A DNA stretch of 64,000 nucleotides from positions 7,199,501-7,263,500 of the forward strand of contig OZ014413.1 of assembly GCA_963965975.1 (NCBI GenBank). The letters are read 5' to 3'. Origin of the DNA: Xestospongia bergquistia. Lineage: Eukaryota; Porifera; Demospongiae; Haplosclerida; Petrosiidae. A program made the position numbers and the translations under genes. Positions 1-11,570 of this stretch are shown here, in pieces. Under the pieces are notes generated by a model. That model was not told the DNA's origin. It did not search any database and worked only from the letters and a program-made list of their open reading frames with translations. Within the stretch, counting starts at the first letter, position 1. The number at the start of each line of letters is the position of its first letter.

Positions 1-424
1 ACATCTGATTTCGAGTAATGTGCATTTAAATGGATAGTCAGGGCCATAAGCAGCAATATATACTAAATAGATGGGTAGGATCACATATATATTGGGTATG
101 AGGTGTGTCTCCTGTAAGTCGAGTTCAACTCTTTGTTGGTTTAATACTCACTAACCTTCGACATATGTAGTCAGATAATAAACATGCTAGTAGTTCCTTT
201 ACTATAATCTTTTAATGTACTATGACTATATTCTGTTGTGCCACTAGAATTGTGCATAGTTTCAGCGTATTTCCATATATGGATATTATGAAATAATTAA
301 TATTACTTATAAATAGTCTGACAAAGAGAAACTTCGGAAATGAAGGAAACTGTAGAAAAGCATGAAAATCCCACTCAACTGAAAATCTATTACTTACTAA
401 AGATGCCTGTCTCTACATTTAAAA

Positions 425-592
425 CATAAATATTGAATATAGCAAACTCTGATAAATGATCAATTAATGATTTAAAGTAGGGATATCTTAATTCATGAAG
501 CAGACCAAAATTATCAGCCTGAGTATAAGTAATAATTCCTTTAAGTGTTAATAGTTGTTAATATAAATCTGAGATCAAATAAGAGGTAAACA
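425..592 (-). pseudogene. Relic of receptor membrane domain
   Basis: This stretch aligns by eye, on the minus strand, with the start of the membrane domain of the large receptor-like genes (the part around 17160-17300 in G1). It keeps the words for the segment reading roughly AQAANCGLLDVL and the first hydrophobic helix, but it has diverged and has no long open frame. An equivalent relic lies at 28170-28333, also upstream of a POT gene, so it belongs to the repeated block. Bases 1-424 and 593-1018 hold no gene I can see, although 860-1010 resembles 28795-28885. Confidence 0.6.
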
Positions 593-1018
593 GTTTTATT
601 CTTAGAGAAAACAATGTATTAGGCTATGATTGAAGAAAACATTATTAAAGACTTAACTAAGGGTTCATTCAGATGTTTAAGTAAACCAATATAGTATCAA
701 AATAGAGATATTAAAATAAATAATTAGTGAGTGTACTTTAACAGTTATGACTTCAATGATTTTATTTTGCATTTTCAGTGCATCATTCTAATTTTAGTAG
801 TCAACTGGGGGAATGTTGGTGACTCTAATATTTAATATATTTATTTCTACGTAATAATTTTGTAATTTGGACCATGAATGAATGAGAGCATAATAATTTC
901 ACAGCTAGTGATATTAATAGATATTTGACAATAACTGAATGGACTTTTTGAAGAATTTCAAATTATAGAAAAGCTGTGTAACATTCTAAAATAATTTATC
1001 ATCTTCCTAAATATATAC

Positions 1019-1480
1019 AGTCTTACTTTAAAAGTAAAGAGAAAAAGAAAAAACTATCTACCATTTTCCAAAATATTTTTTAATGCTGTTGTTAGTCTAA
1101 CTAACTGTGATAATGACAACTAAGTTCTTCAATAAGCCTCTAAGTTATTTTTAACAGTTATTAGAAAGCATAACTGTGATAATGACAAGTAAGTTTATTG
1201 AATTAGCCTCTAAGTTATTTTTAACAGTTATTAGAAAGCATAGTCTTACTTTAAAGGTAAAGAAAAAAAGAAAAAAAACTATCTACAATTTTCCAAGTTC
1301 TCCACTTCAAAAATATTTTTTAACGTTGTTGTTAGTCTAACTAACTGTGATAATGACAACTAAGTTCTTCAATAAGCCTCTAAGTTATTTTTAACAGTCA
1401 TTAGAAAGCATAACCGTGATAATGACAAGTAAATTTATTGAATTAGCCTCTAAGTTATTTTTAACAGTTATTAGAAAGCA
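1019..1480 (+). promoter_or_regulatory. Multiplied upstream module of POT copy A
   Basis: Two tandem units (1019-1241 and 1242-1480) each start with a CTTACTTTAAA word and a purine-rich run, then contain two sub-repeats of about 70 bases, roughly 1102-1171, 1171-1241, 1341-1411 and 1411-1480. Each sub-repeat carries TAACTGTGATAATGACAA and TTAACAGTTATTAGAAAGCA. Single versions of the same module precede POT copies B, C, D and E, so it travelled with the genes. It contains repeated YAACNG/CNGTTR words that resemble Myb-type sites. A promoter or enhancer role is inferred from position and conservation only. Confidence 0.45.
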
Positions 1481-1627
1481 TCTTAGTGTTGATAGATTGA
1501 AAATGACCGTCCATTCTTTCAAGTTCATCATATAAGTAGCACTACTCTGGATGCACGAGTCGTTTTTGCTTTTTTTCTGTGGTACTATACCTATTGCATC
1601 AGTTATCAAACTACAAGATAAACAGAG

Positions 1628-3255
1628 ATGAACTACAAGAACATTTGCATTAGTTCTAAAAGTGCTGCTGTGGTACTGGCAACAAGTATCCTGCTCTCAA
1701 CTATTACTATATTTTCAAACCTTTCCACATATTTCATTGATCACTATTCATATGTCATATTTGCTGTAGTTGGTCTTTACTGTCTATTTTATCCTCTTCT
1801 TGGTTTGTTAGGTGAGAAATGGATGAGATATAAAGTTTTACTGGTTGGAATAATATTAATATTTGTTGGATTTATTATAATCATTGTTACATTACTGACT
1901 CTATACTTTGTACATGTCAATAGTATTACTCTCGCTGGCATATGTTTAGTTGTAACTTTTACATACTTTTTTGGATATGGTATATTTGAAGCTAATGTTA
2001 TCCAATTTGGTACTGATCAACTTCAGTTTGCACCATCTCAAGAGTTAAGTAGTTTTATTTATTGGGTTTTATATCTGGACTATTTTTTAGTTGCTTTCAT
2101 TTTGTTAATGGCATCAATTATAACAGCTACTGTTTATAAAAACACATTTTTTTTACTTCTTGTTTTATTTTGGGTTCCGGCGTACTTATTGTTATGATTG
2201 GAGTTTTGTCTTTTTGTTGCTTCAAACATCACTTGGTTATTGAGCCAGCTCAATACAACAATCCTGTCAAACTAATTTGGAAAGTCATGAAATATGCTTG
2301 GATTCACAAACAACCAGTGAGACGTAGTGCCTTTACATATGGAGAGTTTCCTCCTTCAAGGCTTGATCTATGTAAAGAGAGATATGGAGGACCATTTACT
2401 ACTGTACAAGTAGAGGACGTCAAAAGCTTTTTATACATACTTAGTATTGTTTTAGGGACCTTTGGATATGGATTTCTTGACACTAAATCGAAAATCTGTG
2501 ATCAATATTTAATTCTTACAAAAAAGGATGGTCCAAATAGTTTTATTGAAAATTTAATTTTGATATACCCTGTTACTGTTCCATATCTTTTCATTGTATT
2601 TGCTGTTCCTTTTCATCAATTTGTAATAGTTCCTTTTTTTTCTAACTACATTCCTAGTATGTTAAAACGTATATGGATTGGATTAGCAGCATTATTAGTA
2701 GAGTCAATAATGACAACTCTTATTAGCTATTTCATGACTAGAGATATCAGAAATGTTTTAATTATCAATTATCTGTGTTTGTCCATTACTAACAACATAA
2801 CATTTCAAAATGAACTACAATCAGACGTACTCACATTACCTTTCTTTATCATGGCTGTTCCTCAGTTTTTTGTTGGTGTTAGCATTTTTCTGGTTCAATT
2901 CGTGAGTTTTGAATTTATTCTAGCTCAAGGTCCTCGTACTATGCAAGGATTGTTAATTGGAATATGGTACATAAGCAGTAGTATTTATTGTGTACAGCTA
3001 ACTATCACAAGCTCACCATTAGGATGCAGTTGGGAGTATTATGCTGTTAAGACAGGTGTTGTTTTCATTTCAGTCATTGTTTATACTATTGCTGCATATA
3101 AATACAAATATAGACAACGTAATGAACTATCTGATGTTAATGAGAGACTTATTATTACAGAATATACTGAAAGACAACTTAATCAGGAGTATGGAATAGA
3201 ATATGAAGATGATGATGAGAGCGACGCAACTAGAGATGATGTTAATTCTATTTAA
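1628..3255 (+). CDS. POT/PTR2 (SLC15-like) transporter, copy A, one frame break
   Basis: This encodes a multi-pass membrane protein of the proton-dependent oligopeptide transporter fold. Family marks are GEKWMRYKVLLVG after the second helix, the PTR2-like block GYGIFEANVIQFGTDQLQ near residue 116, the cytosolic RRSAFTYGE and PSRLDLCKERYGG linker, and VEDVKSFLYIL. The C-terminus is acidic and ends in NSI. The start ATG follows a leader word (AAGATAAACAGAG) shared with the other copies. The frame changes once, between about 2140 and 2170 around a run of eight T: one frame runs 1628-2197, the other continues to 3255. This could be a real lesion or an assembly error. No introns are seen. The proton-coupling ExxER motif expected in helix 1 is absent, so peptide transport should not be assumed. 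Confidence 0.75.
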
Positions 3256-4099
3256 AGGATTTTTAATTTTCATGCATCATGACTTATTTAGTTACAATTC
3301 CATATAATATAAATAATTCTATATCTACAAATGATTTGAATTATTATGTATATTATAATTACCACAGTAATAATTTTATGCATACTTTAATTATCCTATG
3401 TACATATATGTATAGACAGAGTATAATTTGTTTATATACAGTTAATTCATATAATTTTTTAATAATTTTTGATAAACTATTGTGCATATCAAGATGCCTA
3501 TAACATTGTTGTAAAAGGACTCTGATCCCTATATCAATTAAGGACCCTTAAAATAATATATTTACAGCATTTTCATGCAAATGACTTATTTAGTCTTGAC
3601 ATAATTATTTCATGGTTACTTTACAACTAGGCCTAATGACTTCAATATGTATTCAACAGTACGGAGTTTATTCGTAGCATTAGTTGGTGATATAATTATG
3701 AATGAGACACAGGGTTCATATCATAGGTTTATTAATCCATTTTATTTACAATTATGTTAGAATTTCAGCAAAACTGTAAGACAGCTTTTAGAAATGCTAA
3801 ACAGTTAAAATAAATCATTTAACTATTTATACTTGCAATTTAGTCCATTTTTGCAAATTCCAAGGTTTAAAGACTTCTTTTTCAGATGCAGTTGGTTTCA
3901 TATCAGTAACATATTCAGGTCTGAAGATATAGCATTCAATAAAAGGACCCATCCATTTATTTGCCTTTCACCCTATACTAATGACTTGATTATGTATTCA
4001 ATAGTACAGACTTTATCTGTAGTAATTACCTGAAGAGATACTTTTAAAAAATCATAGCCCTTTGAAAATCTTAGAGCTCTGCAATGAAAAAGAAGAAAG
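3256..4099. other. 3' flank of POT A, no gene seen
   Basis: This is AT-rich sequence with only short chance frames. It is partly homologous to the flank of copy F (63553-64000) and of copy C (11571-11960), including a shared stretch with GACTTGAATATGTATTCAA-like words and TAGCACTAGTAGGTGATAT-like words. It therefore belongs to the duplicated block. No RNA gene or domain is recognisable. Confidence 0.6.
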
Positions 4100-5282
4100 T
4101 CATCAAACAATATATATAGCAAATATATCACTGATTAGTAAATAATACAAACACTTAAAAAAATTTCTAATGTGTTTTATTTAAGACAGAAGTAATGAAG
4201 TGGATATCAGACAGCTTGTCTAATTATCCCTGCTGTTACTTTTTTGATCTCCTCGCATTGTGTGGCTCGAAGAATGATGTCATTCTTTAGTAAAAGCAAA
4301 GACTCTGTGGTAGCCATTTTGTAGGCAAAGGTAGTTCATATAACGAGAGAGTTGTCTAAGAATAGCTCTGTTCCCAACCAGATTGAACATTTAATTACTG
4401 TATACTATAACATTGACTTAATTATAACTCAAATTTGTGAACTGAAACAAAAATACTTTTAAACTACCAAATTGCTATTCTTCAATTTCTTCATCTACTT
4501 TTTTCAAAAATGTAAAAAATATCACATTTAATTTTGGTGACCTTTTGTGGGCTAAGTCCATGGCACTTTAAGTATATGCAGTAGCACTTGATAAGTTAGA
4601 GGGTGTATTCTTTCTACTATACTATGATCATTTGAAATTAACTGTTAAAACAACTGTTAAAATGAAATGGACTAAAGTGCTTAACCTCGCTCATCAAACA
4701 ATATATATAGCAAATATATCACTGATTTGTAAATAATACAAACACTTAAAAAAATTTCTAAAGTGTTTTATTTAAGACAGAAGTAATGAAGTGGATGTCG
4801 GACAGCTTGTCTAATTACCCCTGCTGTTACTTTTTTGATCTCCCCGCATTGTGTGGCTCTGAGAATGATGTCATTCTTTAGTAAAAGCAAAGTCTCTGTG
4901 GGGTAGCCATTTTGTAGATAAAGGTAGTTCATATAACAAGAGAGTTGTCTAAGAATAGCTCTGTTCCCAACCAGATTGAACATTAAATTACTGTATACTA
5001 TAACATTGACTTAATTATAACTCAAATTTGTGAACTGAAACAAAAATTCTTTTAAACTACCAAATTTCTACTCTTCAATTTCTTCATCTACTTTTTTCAA
5101 AAATGTAAAAATATCACATTTAATTTTGGTGACCTTTTGTGGGCTAAGTCCATAGCACTTTAAGTATATGCAGTAGCACTTGATAAGTTAGAGGGTGTAT
5201 TCTTTCTACTACACTATGATCATTTGAAATTAACAGTTAAAACAACTGTTAAAATGAAATGGACTAAAGTGCTTAACCTCGC
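4100..5282. repeat. Tandem duplication, two units of about 591 bp
   Basis: Unit 1 (4100-4690) and unit 2 (4691-5282) both start TCATCAAACAATATATATAG and end AAAGTGCTTAACCTCGC, and are nearly identical throughout. The main visible difference is a two-base length change near 4310/4900 that alters a minus-strand frame. The high similarity suggests a recent duplication. Parts of the unit recur in decayed form after POT copies C (about 12020-12180) and E (about 33450-33620). Confidence 0.9.
4768..4983 (-). CDS. Small unrecognised ORF or decayed exon, 71 aa
   Basis: The minus-strand frame in the second tandem unit reads words such as AILRQLSCYMNYLYLQNG and IILRATQCGEIKKVTAGVI. In unit 1 the same frame is shifted and stops early. 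Related minus-strand sequence lies near 11965-12180 (MRATQGEDIQKIPVGVMRQ) and near 33470-33620, always 3' of a POT copy. No family is recognised, and no intron or upstream exon could be supported. It may be a relic exon of an unrelated gene carried with the block, or chance coding in a conserved non-coding element. Confidence 0.25.
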   Translation of the reverse strand: MFNLVGNRAILRQLSCYMNYLYLQNGYPTETLLLLKNDIILRATQCGEIKKVTAGVIRQAVRHPLHYFCLK

Positions 5283-5935
5283 TGCGGTCTAGACTTTCTA
5301 TATAGACTCCTCAAATGACGTAATTCACGTGTGCGCAAGATGACTATTGATGACTCAGCATTTCTCTTCAATCAAAGGGAAAAAAGCTTTACCTTTTAGT
5401 GTATCTACTGGGTACTTTGCACTCTAATTGACAAAAGGTCCAATACTTTCCAACTTCTTAGTAAAAGTTAGTGATTCTCCAATGACAGCTATGGTGCTAG
5501 TATTTTTAGTTCGCGCTCAATGTATCGACAAAGATAACTGCCAAAAGTTAGTAAAACTGTCATAACTTACCAAAGAAGTATTTTAGTAAAACTTCTCACT
5601 TTAAAAAGTTGGAAAATGTCATAAGCTGTATGCAGGAGATTTTTATTGAATTCTCGAGTCTTCACTGAAAGCTGAGCTTTTTTTCAAAGGTTTTTCAGAC
5701 TTTTAAAGCTTTTTGTTCGTTTGACGCTCCTTTTTGCAGTATTCTTAAGAAGTACAGAAGTTTTGCTACCCTCCACTATAGTTTGGTGGCTACCAGTGCC
5801 GTGTTTGCCGAGTTAAAGCACTTCAAAGCCATTTGCACACACAGACACACGCACACACCGACAGACTACCTCCCTATGCGCCCACGCACAGCGAGGTGGA
5901 GGCTTAAGCGCCTACATGCTATTATCATATATAGC
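5283..5935. other. Less AT-rich island, unassigned
   Basis: The base composition is clearly less AT-rich than in the surroundings, with CG-containing words rare elsewhere (for example ATGCGCCCACGCACAGCGAG near 5876) and a short CA-rich run near 5838-5860. Words such as CCAACTTCTTAGTAAAAG near 5450 recur in inverted, diverged form near 5590-5620. There is no long frame and no terminal repeat pair that I could define. It may be an old inserted repeat or the end of an unrelated gene. Confidence 0.3.
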
Positions 5936-7160
5936 AAACAAGATTAATAATAATATTTAAAGTGTTTATAAAGTGGAGAACTATGAGTTAGATAAATAAT
6001 GAAATTTATTGTCTTCTTTTACATTTTTTCCTTTTTCTGCATTGAATTTAAACTACAATAAGTTTGATGAAAGCTAATTTTTAATAAAGGAGATGTAATT
6101 TCCTTTGTTCAATTCAAAGTATAGGAAATGCAAAATTAATAACTTAAAGAAGTGTACTTAAATATTAATATCACTGACACTCCTTTTGTTGGTCAGTAAC
6201 ACTGTTTAACAATATATTATCAAATCAAATAAAAAAATTTAATAATACCTTAAATCCAATTAACATGATGCCACTCTTGTAACATCAATATGTAGATAAT
6301 ATCCTCTCTATTTTTTCATAAGTTATTTATGATCACACTAACATGTCTTATCCTCCTTGTCAAATCAACAGTCATAAAAGAAAGACTTGAAAGTTAGAAT
6401 CACTAGGATCCCTTGCAAGTTAAGCAGATAGAGAAGTTGATGTCTAATGATCAAGTGGGAGAGAGTCAATGTTCTTCTAATTCTTCCTTCAAAACATGAC
6501 CTTATCATACATCAATCTTTCTAACATATATAAATGGATGTGTATTTTAATTTATAGAAGGCACCTAATGGAGATTACCTACCATTGGCCAAAACTTTAT
6601 GGCAATTTATAAGAATACTTGACTATATATCCTTTTTGTGATGATGAGAACAAAATAGATTATCATTCATTCACATAGTTTTGAAACTCTATTGAATTAA
6701 AATTAAGGAAAATCAAATTAACATAGCCATTAACAAGATGCATTTAGTTGTAGTGTGTGTAAACAGTCATTTAACCATTTGTGCTTTTAAATACTTTGCT
6801 ATAAGCAGATATATTGGTGTCATTTACCAAAATAGATGGATTCCATAGATTTACAATTTAGATAAATAACATTGCTACCTGAAATCAGTTCACATTTACT
6901 AGAGAACTATAATGACATCTAGTTGACCCTTAGCCAATACTCACAATTCAGATAACTGAAAATTTGCTGTTAGATGACTTGATTTCTTTTTTCAGTACAT
7001 TAGTCTGTTAATCCATCATTCCAAATAATTTATTATCTTGCTTACTTCTTTATGTAATATCTATTTTTTAAATTTATCTCTTATACTCTGCTTCCAAAGT
7101 TATTTATTAACCTTACTGTTAACTGTATGCCAATTCGTGTATTTACTATTCTATCCATAC
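5936..7160. other. Intergenic spacer, nothing recognised
   Basis: AT-rich spacer with only short frames. I saw no similarity to the two gene families, no RNA gene and no clear repeat. Confidence 0.5.
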
Positions 7161-7162
7161 TA

Positions 7163-7375
<213 letters not shown>

Positions 7376-7469
7376 TTACCTAACTACCTTCTTTTTTAAC
7401 CGAACGTCTGCATTTTTCAAGAACCTCCTACTTTTGAAGAATTTCTTGAAAAACATTGTAGCAAACTAA

Positions 7470-7625
7470 GAAAAATAATAATTTGACTATCTACTAAATT
7501 TTCAGTTCGCCACTTCGAAAATACTGTTTAACGTTGATTTTAGTCTAACTAACTGTGATAATGGCAAGCAGGTTATTTAATAAGCCTCTAAGTCATTTTT
7601 AACAGTTATTTGAAAGCATATTAAT
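7470..7625 (+). promoter_or_regulatory. Conserved upstream module of POT copy B
   Basis: Single copy of the module found before A, C, D and E. It has a TTTGACTATCTACTA start, then a TAGTCTAACTAACTGTGATA word, AATAAGCCTCTAAGT and TTTAACAGTTATT. It lies about 150-300 bases before the start codon. A regulatory role is inferred from its conservation. Confidence 0.4.
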
Positions 7626-7768
7626 GTAACACATTTAAAATGAGTTATTCCTTTCACATTCATAATACGTATATACATGCTTAATAGTAGGGATATGGGT
7701 TGTTTTCATCACTCCATTCTTCATTTTTAAAGCTGATATTTCTTCATCAAACTAAAAGATAAACAGAG

Positions 7769-9398
7769 ATGAACTACAAGAACGTTTGTGTTAGCTCTAA
7801 AGGAGCTCTTGTGGTACTGGCAACAAGTATCTTACTAACAACTAGTAATCTTATATCAGGAGGACTTTCCACAAGTTTCGCTAATAATTATTCATATGTC
7901 ATATTTGCTGCAATCAGTTTCTCCTTTCTCTTTTATCCTCTTCTTGGTTTGTTAGGTGAGAAATGGATGAGATATAAAGTTCTAATGGTTGGAATAATAT
8001 TAATGTTTGTTGGATTTTTTATTGGAATTATTACATTTGCAATTTTATACTTTGTACAAATAAATAGTATTGCTGTAGTTGGTATATGTTTAGTTGTAAG
8101 TTTTCCGTACTTTTTTGGATATGGTATATTTGAAGCTAATATGATCCAATTTGGTACTGATCAACTTCAGTTTGCATCATCTCAAGAGTTAAATAGTTTT
8201 GTTTATTGGGTTTTATACATGAATTATTGTTGCTAGCTTTTATTTTATTAATAGCATCAACTATTACACCTTCTTTTCCTAAAAACAACAATTATTTTAC
8301 TTTCACTTTTATTTTTGGTTCTGGTATGTTTCTTATAATGATTGCACTCTTGTCTTTTTGTTGCTTCAAACGTTACTTGGTTATTGAACCAGCTCAATAC
8401 AACAATCCTATCAAACTAATCTGGAGAGTAATGAGTTATGCTTGGACTCACAAAGAACCAGTGAGACGTAGTGCCTTTACATATGGAAGTTTCCTCCCTC
8501 AAGGCTTGACCTATGTAAAGAGAGATATGGAGGACCATTTACTACTGTACAAGTAGAAGATGTCAAAAGCTTTTTCTACATACTTAGTATTGTTTTAGTG
8601 ACCTTTGGATATGGATTTCTTGACACTAAATCGAAAATTTCTGATCAATATTTAATTCTTATGAAAAAGAATGGTCTAAATAGGTTTATTGAAAATCTAC
8701 TTTTGTTATATCCTCTCGCAGTTCCTTATTTTGTCATTGTATTTGCTGTTCCTTTCCATCAATTTATAATAGTTCCTTTCTTTTCTAAGTACATTCCTAG
8801 TATGTTGAAATGTATATGGATTGGACTAGTGGAACTATTAGTAGTGTCTATAGTGACAACTCTTATAAGCTATTTCATGAATAGAGATATCCGACATGCA
8901 TTAATTATTAATGATTTGTGTTTGACTTTTGACAACAACATAACCTTTCAAAATGAACTACAATCAGATGTTATCACACTACTTTTCTATATAATGGCTG
9001 TTCCTCACTTTTTTGCTGGTGTTGGTATTTTGCTAGTTCACTTCACTAGCTTTGAGTTTATTCTAGCTCAAGGTCCTCGTACTATGCAAGGATTGTTAAT
9101 TAGAATATGGTACATAAACAATAGTATTTATTGTGTACACTTAACTATGGCAAGCTCAACATTAGGATGCTATTGGAAGTATTATGCTGTTAAGACAGGT
9201 GTTGTTTTCATTTCAGTCATTGTTTACACTATTGCTGCATATAAATACAAGTATAGACAATGTAATGAACTATCTGATGTTAATGAGAGAATTATTACAG
9301 AATATACTGAAAGACAACTACTGGACCAGGAATATGACATAGAAGATGAAGATGATGATGACATTGATGCAAACACAAATTATGTTAATTCAATTTAA
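7769..9398 (+). pseudogene. POT/PTR2 transporter copy B, frameshifted
   Basis: This is a full-length relative of copies A and D with the same start context and the same acidic NSI-type C-terminus. The first frame (7769-8236) carries GEKWMRYKVLMVG and the FGTDQLQ block, then is lost near 8226 where a few bases are missing in the helix-5 region. A second frame covers 8206-8556 to RRSAFTYG, and a one-base loss near 8490 in the GGAGAGTTT word ends it. The third frame (8598-9398, with in-frame codons upstream of 8598) holds the second half. Two breaks make a working product unlikely. No introns are seen. Confidence 0.8.
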
Positions 9399-9564
9399 AG
9401 TGTTTGCAGACTTTTCATGCACAATGACATGTTTGGTTTCCATGTTTATAACTGATTTACATTGTGTACGTATATTATCATTATTAAAAAAAACAATTTA
9501 ACATCAAGCAATCAAGGATTATTAATGACCCCAGCAGCTTATAGTCTTAGTGTGGAAATAAAGA

Positions 9565-9850
9565 ACAGAAGAAAAATTTGACTATCTACTATTTTCCAAG
9601 TTCTCTGCTTCAAAAATATTTTTAATGTTGTTGTTAGTCTAACTAACTGTGATAATGACAATTAGGTTCTTGAATAAGCCTCTAAGTTACTATTACTATT
9701 ACATGAAAAAATGTAATCATTACTACTACTATTACATATTACTATTACCCCAGGCCTGCTAAGTTATTTTTAACAGTTATTAGAAAGCATCTTAGTGTTG
9801 ATAGATTGAAAATGACAGTCATTTCTTTCAGGTTCATCATATATATATGT
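9565..9850 (+). promoter_or_regulatory. Conserved upstream module of POT copy C
   Basis: Same module as in front of the other copies, beginning AGAAAAATTTGACTATCTAC. It contains TTAGTCTAACTAACTGTGAT and TTTAACAGTTATTAGAAAGC and continues through a TGATAGATTGAAAATGAC word. An inserted ACTATTACATG-rich stretch (about 9690-9760) splits it. Confidence 0.4.
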
Positions 9851-9962
9851 ACCAATAGTCTGGTTAATAGTATAGATGCACAAGTTGTTTTTGCATTTAT
9901 AAAATTGATTTTTCTGTGGTACTATACATCACATCACTTATGAGACTACAAGATAAACAGAA

Positions 9963-11570
9963 ATGAACTACAAGAATGTTTGCATTAGTTCTAAAGAGCT
10001 CTTGTGGTACTGGCAACAAGCATCCTGCTCTCAAATACTATTATATTATCAGGAGGTCCTTCCACAAATTTAGGTGATCACTATTTATATGTCATATTTG
10101 CTGCAGTCAGTCTTCACTATCTATTTTATCCTCTTCTTGGTTTGTTAGGTGAGAAATGGATGAGATATAAAGTTTTACTGGATTGAATAATATTACTATC
10201 TGTTGGATTCATTATAATCATTGTTACATTAGTGACTCTGCACTTTCTACATTTTAATAGCATTCCTGTAGTTGGTATATGTTTAGTTCTAGCTTTTCCA
10301 TGGATATAGTATATTTGAAGCTAATATGATCCAATTTGGTACTGATCAACTTCAGTTTGCACCATCTCAAGAGTTAAGTACTTATGTATATTGGGTTTTA
10401 TACATGAATTACTTTTTATTTGCTTTCATTTTGTTAATAGCATCAATTATAACAGCTACTGTTTGTAACAACAAAATTTATTTTACTTTTAGTTTTATTT
10501 TTGGTTTTTGTGTACTTCTTGCAATGATTGCAGTTTTGTGTTTTTGTTGTTTCAAATATCACATGGTTATTGAGCCAGCTCAATAAAACAATCCTGTCAA
10601 ACTATTTTGGTAAGTCATGAAATATGCTTCGCTCACAAACAACCAGTGGACGTAGTGCTTATGCATATGGAGAGTTACCTCCATCAAGACTTGATCTATG
10701 TAAAGAGAGATATGGAGGACCATTTACTACTGTACAAATAGAGGATGTCAAAAGCTTTTTATACATACTTAGTATTGTTTTAGCGACATTTGGATATGGA
10801 TTTGTTGACACTAAATTGAACATCTCTGATCAATATTTAATTCATATGAGAAAGGATGGTCCAAATAATTTTATCAAAAAACTACTTTTGATATATCCTC
10901 TCACGATTTATTCTATGTCTTTTTATTGTGTTTGCTGTTCCTATCCATCAATTCATAATAGTTCATTGCTTATTTAACTACATTCCTAGTATGTTGAAAC
11001 GTGCATGGATTGGACTAGTGGCACTGTTAGTAAAGTCAGTAATGACAACACTTATTAGCTATTTCATGACTACAAATATTAGAAATGTTTTAATTGTCAA
11101 TGATTTGTGTTGGACCTACACTAATAACATAACATTTCAAAATGAACTACAGTCAGATGTAATCACATTACCTTTCTATATTATGACTGTTCTTCAGTTT
11201 TTGCTGGTGTTAGTATTTTTCTATTTCAATTTGTGAGTTCTGAGTTTATCCTAGCTCAAAGTCTTTGTACTATGCAAGGATTGTTAATCGAAATATGGTA
11301 TGTTAGCAACAGCATTTATTGTGTATGGTAAGCTTTCAAAATGCAATAGGGAGTATTGTTCTCTTAAGACAGGCATTGTTTTCATTTCAGTACTTGTTTA
11401 CATTATTGCTGTATATAAATACAAGTATAGACAACATAATGAACTATCTGATGTTAATGAGAGTTATCATTATAGAATATACAGAAAGACAACTAGTACA
11501 GGAATATGGGATAGAATATAAAAATGATGATGACAGTGACACAACTATAGATAATACTAATTCTATTTAA
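9963..11570 (+). pseudogene. POT/PTR2 transporter copy C, multiply broken
   Basis: Family words survive in order: GEKWMRYK, IQFGTDQLQFAPSQELS, PPSRLDLCKERYGG, VEDVKSFLYIL and the acidic tail with TNSI. They fall into at least five separate frames (10004-10186, 10326-10586, 10624-10977, 10928-11236, 11319-11570). A TGA at 10184-10186 and a shortened T run near 11195 are shared exactly with copy E, so the gene was already dead before the block was duplicated. The expected ATG at 9963 survives, but a base is lost shortly after it. Confidence 0.85.

Noticed and set aside
2140-2200. A small intron explaining the frame change in POT A
   Set aside because: No GT...AG pair fits without removing residues conserved in copies B and D; an indel is simpler.
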